A stretch of DNA of 64,000 nucleotides. Source: DAOUKH01 sp965219875 (GTDB lineage: Bacteria; Chloroflexota; Dehalococcoidia; SHYB01). Below the pieces are notes generated by a model. That model was not told the origin of the DNA. It worked only from the letters and a program-made list of their open reading frames with translations, and searched no databases. The stretch's first letter is position 1; each line of letters starts with the position of its first letter. Location of the stretch: positions 1,302,001 to 1,366,000 of the forward strand of contig CBDCOW010000003.1 of the NCBI GenBank assembly GCA_965219875.1, read 5' to 3'. Positions 60,162-64,000 of the stretch are shown here, one piece after another. A program made the translations under genes and the position numbers.

Positions 60162-60216
60162 TTGTCGAGTCGCCGCCTTTGTGCTAGACTCCGGCATCCT
60201 TAACTGATATATCAGT
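60162..60216 (+). promoter_or_regulatory. promoter plus perfect palindrome upstream of the ABC transporter operon
   Basis: TTGTCG (60162-60167), 17-nt spacer, TAGACT (60185-60190), then ACTGATATATCAGT (60203-60216), a perfect 14-nt palindrome just past the expected transcription start. The position suits a repressor that blocks elongation. Confidence 0.65.
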
Positions 60217-60218
60217 GC

Positions 60219-60256
60219 CGTATGTATAGCGCAGTGGTAGATACGCGGCATTCGAC
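60219..60256 (+). other. tRNA 5'-half-like sequence in the leader
   Basis: TATAGCGCAGTGGTAGATAC matches the D-arm consensus of tRNAs, and an 8-nt run before it could mimic an acceptor strand. The anticodon stem does not pair and there is no T-arm. A remnant of a tRNA gene or chance. Confidence 0.3.
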
Positions 60257-60274
60257 ATGAGGGAGGGTATCCGA

Positions 60275-62146
60275 ATGAGAATCCGCAAGCTTCTCTTAGC
60301 CATTACCGGACTGATGACGGTCGCGCTCGTAGCGGCGGCCTGTGGCGGGACCGACCCCACGGCGGCCCCCGTCGCCATTCCCAATACGCCGACCCCACAG
60401 ACCATCCCCAATACACCGACCCCGATCACCCTCCCCAATACGCCGACGCCACAAACCATCCCCGATGCGCCGACGCCACAAACCATCCCCAATACACCGA
60501 CCCCGATCACCCTCCCCAACACGGCGACGCCACAAACCATCCCCAATACACCGACCCCGGTCACTATCCCGCCCACGCCGACGCCGTTCCAGCTCCCCAC
60601 GGCGGTCCCGACACCCTCGGGCCCTGAGCCGGTCCAAGGCGGAACGCTGCGCGTGGCCGGATCGAACAACCGAGGGCTCGACCCGCACCGGAACACCCTG
60701 AACTCCGGCATCCGCGACGTCTCGGCCCTGGTGTTCAACAAGCTCCTGCGTCAAGAAGGCGCAACCGGTCCGTTCGTCGCCGACCTCGCCACGGAATGGA
60801 CCATCTCGAGCGCCGGCGACGTGTTGACCTTCGACATACGCTCCGGCGTCAACTTCCAGAACGCCGCGCCGGTGAATGGGCGGGCCATGACCATCGAGGA
60901 CGTTGTGTACAGCCTCGACCGGATCATGGACCCCAACCGCGACGACCCGCAGGCGCGGATCCGCAACAACTTCCCCTTCGTGACCTCTGTCGAGGCCATC
61001 GACAACGACACAATCCAGATCAAGATGTCGTCGCCAGACGCCGAGATCCTGCGCAACATCGCGCACGAGCAGACCGTCGTCCTAGCCCCTGAAGCCGCCA
61101 TCGACGGCAGCTACGGCGACGCCTCGAGCGTCATCGGCACGGGACCGTTCCTCGCGAAGGTGCTGCAGACCACCGGCGGCGAGCTGCGGTTCGAGCGCAA
61201 CCCCGGCTACTGGATCGAAGGCCGCCCCTACGTCGACGCCGTTACCTATCTCCAGAACGACAACTCCGAGATTCGGAACTCCTTGCTCCGCACTGGCCAG
61301 TTGGACTGGGCCGCCCTGCAGAACCCGAACCACGTCACGTTCTACCTGGCGCGAGGCAACGTCAATACGTCATCGACGGAAGGCCACAACTGGGGCACGG
61401 CAGGGCTGTGGCTGAACACCACCCAGCCGCCGTTCGACGACCTTCGGCTCCGGCAGGCGATCAATCTCGGGATCGATAGGAACGCGATCACGGACGCGGT
61501 GTACAACGGCGCGGCCGCCCCGCTGGGCCCTCTGGGGAACGCCGGCGGTCTGACCTGGGACCTCAACAAGATCTGGACCCTCCCCGGCAACGCCTTCGAC
61601 AAACGCGGCGAGATCGCCCAAGCGAAGGCACTCATGGCCGAGGCGGGCCATCCCGATGGGTTCAGCTTCACCATCCACACCGATCCGAGGTACTACGACC
61701 CGCCCTTGGCCGTCATCCAGGCCCAACTCGAAGCGGACCTGGGGGTCGACATCGACATCGTGCGGGATAGCTCGTACAACTACCGCTTCGCCAGCTACGT
61801 CAGGGATAACAGCGCCGACGCGGTCTTCATGCAGTCGGGCTCGAACACGCCCGACGCCGCCCTCTACCGCCACTACCGCAGCGACGCTCCAAGAAACCAG
61901 GCGCTGCTCAACGACCCCGATCTCGATGCGATGATCGACCGGCAGCGGACGCTCATCGACGAGAACGAGCGGCGCGCGGCCCTCGACCAGATCCAACAGC
62001 GGATCATCGACACCATGCCCGTGGCGATGACGGTGTCCTACACCTGGTTCTACGTGGCGTTCGACTACGTGATGGACTGGCACGCCCCGCCGGAAGCCTT
62101 CAACTTCCGCGCCACGCAGATTCAGGACGTTTGGTTGAACCAGTAA
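60275..62146 (+). CDS. ABC transporter substrate-binding lipoprotein, family 5 (peptide/oligopeptide type)
   Basis: 623 aa. Lipoprotein signal with lipobox VAAAC, then a linker of about 85 residues built of nine-residue-like repeats (IPNTPTPQT, LPNTPTPIT), and an SBP_bac_5 domain (GGTLRVAGSNNRGLDPHR, ITDAVYNGAAAPLGPLGN, LMAEAGHPDGF). Binds peptides or similar solutes for the permeases downstream. GGAGGG lies 8 nt before ATG 60275; the upstream ATG 60257 has no site. Binding-protein and permease genes are separated by a strong hairpin. Confidence 0.94.
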   Translation: MRIRKLLLAITGLMTVALVAAACGGTDPTAAPVAIPNTPTPQTIPNTPTPITLPNTPTPQTIPDAPTPQTIPNTPTPITLPNTATPQTIPNTPTPVTIPPTPTPFQLPTAVPTPSGPEPVQGGTLRVAGSNNRGLDPHRNTLNSGIRDVSALVFNKLLRQEGATGPFVADLATEWTISSAGDVLTFDIRSGVNFQNAAPVNGRAMTIEDVVYSLDRIMDPNRDDPQARIRNNFPFVTSVEAIDNDTIQIKMSSPDAEILRNIAHEQTVVLAPEAAIDGSYGDASSVIGTGPFLAKVLQTTGGELRFERNPGYWIEGRPYVDAVTYLQNDNSEIRNSLLRTGQLDWAALQNPNHVTFYLARGNVNTSSTEGHNWGTAGLWLNTTQPPFDDLRLRQAINLGIDRNAITDAVYNGAAAPLGPLGNAGGLTWDLNKIWTLPGNAFDKRGEIAQAKALMAEAGHPDGFSFTIHTDPRYYDPPLAVIQAQLEADLGVDIDIVRDSSYNYRFASYVRDNSADAVFMQSGSNTPDAALYRHYRSDAPRNQALLNDPDLDAMIDRQRTLIDENERRAALDQIQQRIIDTMPVAMTVSYTWFYVAFDYVMDWHAPPEAFNFRATQIQDVWLNQ

Positions 62147-62164
62147 AGACAGAGCGAAGGGACT

Positions 62165-62204
62165 GAAGGGGAGGCTGTTCTTCCGAAGGGGCGGCCTCCC
62201 CTTC
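62165..62204 (+). terminator. 11-bp hairpin between binding protein and permease genes
   Basis: GAAGGGGAGGC (62165-62175) and GCCTCCCCTTC (62194-62204) pair perfectly, followed by TCTTGTT. Only 10 nt separate it from the permease ATG. It probably lets most transcripts end after the binding protein, or protects the 3' end, so that binding protein is made in excess. Confidence 0.65.
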
Positions 62205-62214
62205 TCTTGTTAGC

Positions 62215-63159
62215 ATGGGGCGCTACATAGCCAGGCGGATATTGATCGCCGTGCCGGTCTTCCTGCTGGTCACGATCATCGTCTTCGCCTTCATGCGGCT
62301 CAGCCCCGGGGAGCCGGAGGTCATCGCCCTCACCAGGGAGCTCTCGCCCACGCAGGCCGAAGAGCTCCGCCGCGAGCTCAACCTACACCGCTCCGTGCCG
62401 GTGCAGTACGGCTACTGGATCACGGACTTCGTCCGCGGCGACCTCGGCAGGTCCGACCTCCACGAGTTCCGCGTGGGCAACGAGATCCGGAACCGGCTCC
62501 CCAACACGCTCAAGCTGGCCGCGTTGGCCATCCTCACGGCGCTGGTGGTGGGGATACCCATCGGCATCCTTTCCGCCGTCAAAGCCGATCACCTGCAGGA
62601 CTACGCGTTCCGCGGGGCCGCGGTGCTGGCCCTGTCGGTCCCGAGCTTCTGGCTGGCGATTCTGGCGATCACCGTGCCGGCGAACCTGTGGGGGATCGGC
62701 CCGCCGCTCCGGTTCACGCCGTGGAGTGTCGATCCCTGGTCGCACTTCAACTTCTTTCTCCTCCCCGGCATCCTCCTGGGGCTCTATCTGGTCGGCATCA
62801 CGCTGCGAATGACGCGCGCCATGATGCTTGAGGTCTTGACCTCCGACTACATCCGGACCGCCCGGGCCAAGGGGCTGCACGAGGCGCAAATACTCGTCAG
62901 ACACGCGCTGCGAAACGTCCTGATCCCGATCATCACGATCATCGGCGCGCAGGCGGGATGGCTTGTCGGCGGGTCGGTGATCATCGAGACGATCTTCAGC
63001 ATCCCCGGCATCGGCGCGATGATGTTCGACGCGGTCTTGTTCAAGGACTTCCAGGTCGTGCAGGGCGTGACGGTCTTCCTGGCGGCTTTCGTTCTCGCGA
63101 TCAACCTCGTCATCGACATCACCTACGGCGTCCTCGATCCCAGGATACGGTTGGGCTAG
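62215..63159 (+). CDS. ABC transporter permease, DppB-like
   Basis: 314 aa, six transmembrane helices, BPD_transp_1 fold with the short N-terminal family domain (RYIARRILIAVPVFLLVTIIVF ... QAEELRRELNLHRSVPVQY). The EAA loop that contacts the ATPase is YIRTARAKGLHEAQILVRHALRNVLIPI. It pairs with the DppC-like permease that begins 2 bp after its stop. No ribosome site other than the hairpin-adjacent TTAGC is seen before ATG 62215. Confidence 0.94.
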   Translation: MGRYIARRILIAVPVFLLVTIIVFAFMRLSPGEPEVIALTRELSPTQAEELRRELNLHRSVPVQYGYWITDFVRGDLGRSDLHEFRVGNEIRNRLPNTLKLAALAILTALVVGIPIGILSAVKADHLQDYAFRGAAVLALSVPSFWLAILAITVPANLWGIGPPLRFTPWSVDPWSHFNFFLLPGILLGLYLVGITLRMTRAMMLEVLTSDYIRTARAKGLHEAQILVRHALRNVLIPIITIIGAQAGWLVGGSVIIETIFSIPGIGAMMFDAVLFKDFQVVQGVTVFLAAFVLAINLVIDITYGVLDPRIRLG

Positions 63160-63161
63160 GG

Positions 63162-64000
63162 ATGGCAAGGCGAGCGGCATTGGGGATGCTCAAAGGGCGC
63201 GGCCCCCTTGCGCGGTGGGGGACGCAGGCGGTCACGTCCGGAAGAAGGAAGCCGCTCGGCGCGGTCGGCGCGGTCGCGCTCCTCGCTCTATCGGTAATCG
63301 CGGTCTTCGCGACCTTGATCGCCACGCATGACCCGCTGGTCATCGACGTGCCGGCGCGGTTGCAAGGCCCGGCGTGGTCGCACTTCTTCGGCACGGACCA
63401 ATTCGGGCGCGACGTGTTCAGCCGGATCGTGTACGGCACGCGCGTTTCGCTTATCGTCGGTTTCGGTGCGGCGGCCATCACCGTCGTCTTCGCCACGATC
63501 GTCGGCGTAGTCTCGGGCTACTTCCGAGGCTCGACGGACATGCTCATCCAACGAGTGGTCGACGCGTTCATGAGCCTCCCCACCATGGTCGTGCTATTGA
63601 TGGCGGTCTTTCTGCTTGGCAAGAGCCTGCTCAACGTGGTGATCGTGCTCGGCGTGATTAGCGCCCCTTCGGCCTCCCGCGTCATCCGGGGCTCGACCAT
63701 CTCCATCATGTCGAACCAGTACATCGAGTCGGCCCGCGCGGTGGGGTGCAGCGACGCAAGGATCATCATCATGCACGTCTTGCCCAACGTCGCCGCGCCC
63801 ATCCTGGTCATGGCCTCGATCGCGGTGGGGGGGAATATCCTCGCGGAGGCGGCCCTGAGCTTCCTGGGGCTTGGCGTCGAGCCGCCCGACCCCACCTGGG
63901 GCAACATGCTCAGCTTGGCCGGACTTCAATCGTTGACGGAAAACCCGTGGCTGGCCTTCTTCCCCGGCGCGTTCATCACCTTGGCCGTCTTCTGCGTCAA
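63162..64000 (+). CDS. ABC transporter permease, DppC-like, 3' end outside window
   Basis: 279 codons visible. N-terminal helix with LGAVGAVALLALSVIAVFATLIA, then the DppC signature HFFGTDQFGRDVFSRIVYGTR. The EAA loop is YIESARAVGCSDARIIIMHVLPNVAAPI, followed by ALSFLGLGVEPPDPTWGNML. It forms the permease dimer with the upstream protein. The ATPase genes are expected just beyond the window. ATG 63162 lies 2 bp after the previous stop. Confidence 0.93.
   Translation, partial: MARRAALGMLKGRGPLARWGTQAVTSGRRKPLGAVGAVALLALSVIAVFATLIATHDPLVIDVPARLQGPAWSHFFGTDQFGRDVFSRIVYGTRVSLIVGFGAAAITVVFATIVGVVSGYFRGSTDMLIQRVVDAFMSLPTMVVLLMAVFLLGKSLLNVVIVLGVISAPSASRVIRGSTISIMSNQYIESARAVGCSDARIIIMHVLPNVAAPILVMASIAVGGNILAEAALSFLGLGVEPPDPTWGNMLSLAGLQSLTENPWLAFFPGAFITLAVFCV

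Noticed and set aside
60257..60274. ATG 60257 as the start of the substrate-binding protein
   Set aside because: GGAGGG lies between it and ATG 60275 at correct spacing for the latter, and the signal peptide starts properly at MRIRKLLL.

Overview
This is a 64 kb stretch of GC-rich bacterial chromosome with no rRNA, CRISPR array, prophage or transposase gene. The contents suggest a Chloroflexota of the Dehalococcoidia/SAR202 kind. There is a fused AccD-AccA gene, several paralogues each of family III (CaiB/BaiF) CoA-transferases and LLM-class flavin monooxygenases, plus SDR enzymes, acyl-CoA dehydrogenases and a Rieske oxygenase. That combination is the catabolic signature reported for SAR202. 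The taxonomic call is an inference from gene content only.

Layout. 1-9,900: a truncated SDR, then a minus-strand housekeeping run (type-4 uracil-DNA glycosylase, RNase J, FtsK, AccDA), a zinc-ribbon/sigma-like pair and a phosphoesterase. 9,900-17,600: two CoA-transferases, a membrane protein, MoaD-MoaE, thymidylate kinase, an enoyl-CoA hydratase, a glycosyltransferase and tRNA-Phe. 17,500-22,100: a lipoprotein protease, a lower-GC DUF5131/TcmP pair, a tiny membrane ORF, an MFS transporter and an amidohydrolase fragment. 22,100-27,450: a repeat-rich zone holding a thiolase-fold aldolase/DUF35 pair, comB and crcB. 27,450-34,300: yvcK, an operon of LLM monooxygenase, SDR and two CoA-transferases, and a MaoC-type hydratase. 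34,400-42,500: an aquaporin and a six-gene minus-strand operon (hydratase, CoA-transferase pair, HMG-CoA-synthase-like/DUF35 fusion, thiolase, amidohydrolase). 42,500-49,200: MFS transporter, ArsI-like lyase, PadR regulator, acyl-CoA dehydrogenase, an unrecognised protein and a UGSC-family pair. 49,200-57,500: an operon of two LLM monooxygenases, acyl-CoA dehydrogenase, a double CoA-transferase and FadN. 57,500-64,000: a divergent acyl-CoA dehydrogenase/Rieske pair and the start of a dipeptide-type ABC transporter operon.

How it fits together. The catabolic genes can be read as modules: oxygenation (LLM, Rieske), activation to CoA thioesters (CaiB/BaiF pairs), dehydrogenation and hydration (ACAD, ECH, MaoC), and carbon-carbon cleavage (thiolase, Ltp2-like aldolase, HMGCS-like protein, amidohydrolase). 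This would suit degradation of branched or cyclic carboxylic acids. The substrate cannot be read from the sequence.

The least ordinary signals are: (i) a family of about 165-180 bp elements with GAGACCTTTGC terminal inverted repeats and two alternative interiors, with a visible filled/empty site comparison; (ii) invasion of the comB reading frame by the related palindromic repeat; (iii) repeated pairing of an Asp-bearing with an Asp-lacking CoA-transferase, once as a fusion; (iv) a HMGCS-like/DUF35 fusion lacking its nucleophilic Cys beside an intact thiolase; and (v) promoters of the form TTGACN-17/18-TANNNT placed so close to start codons that several mRNAs should be leaderless.
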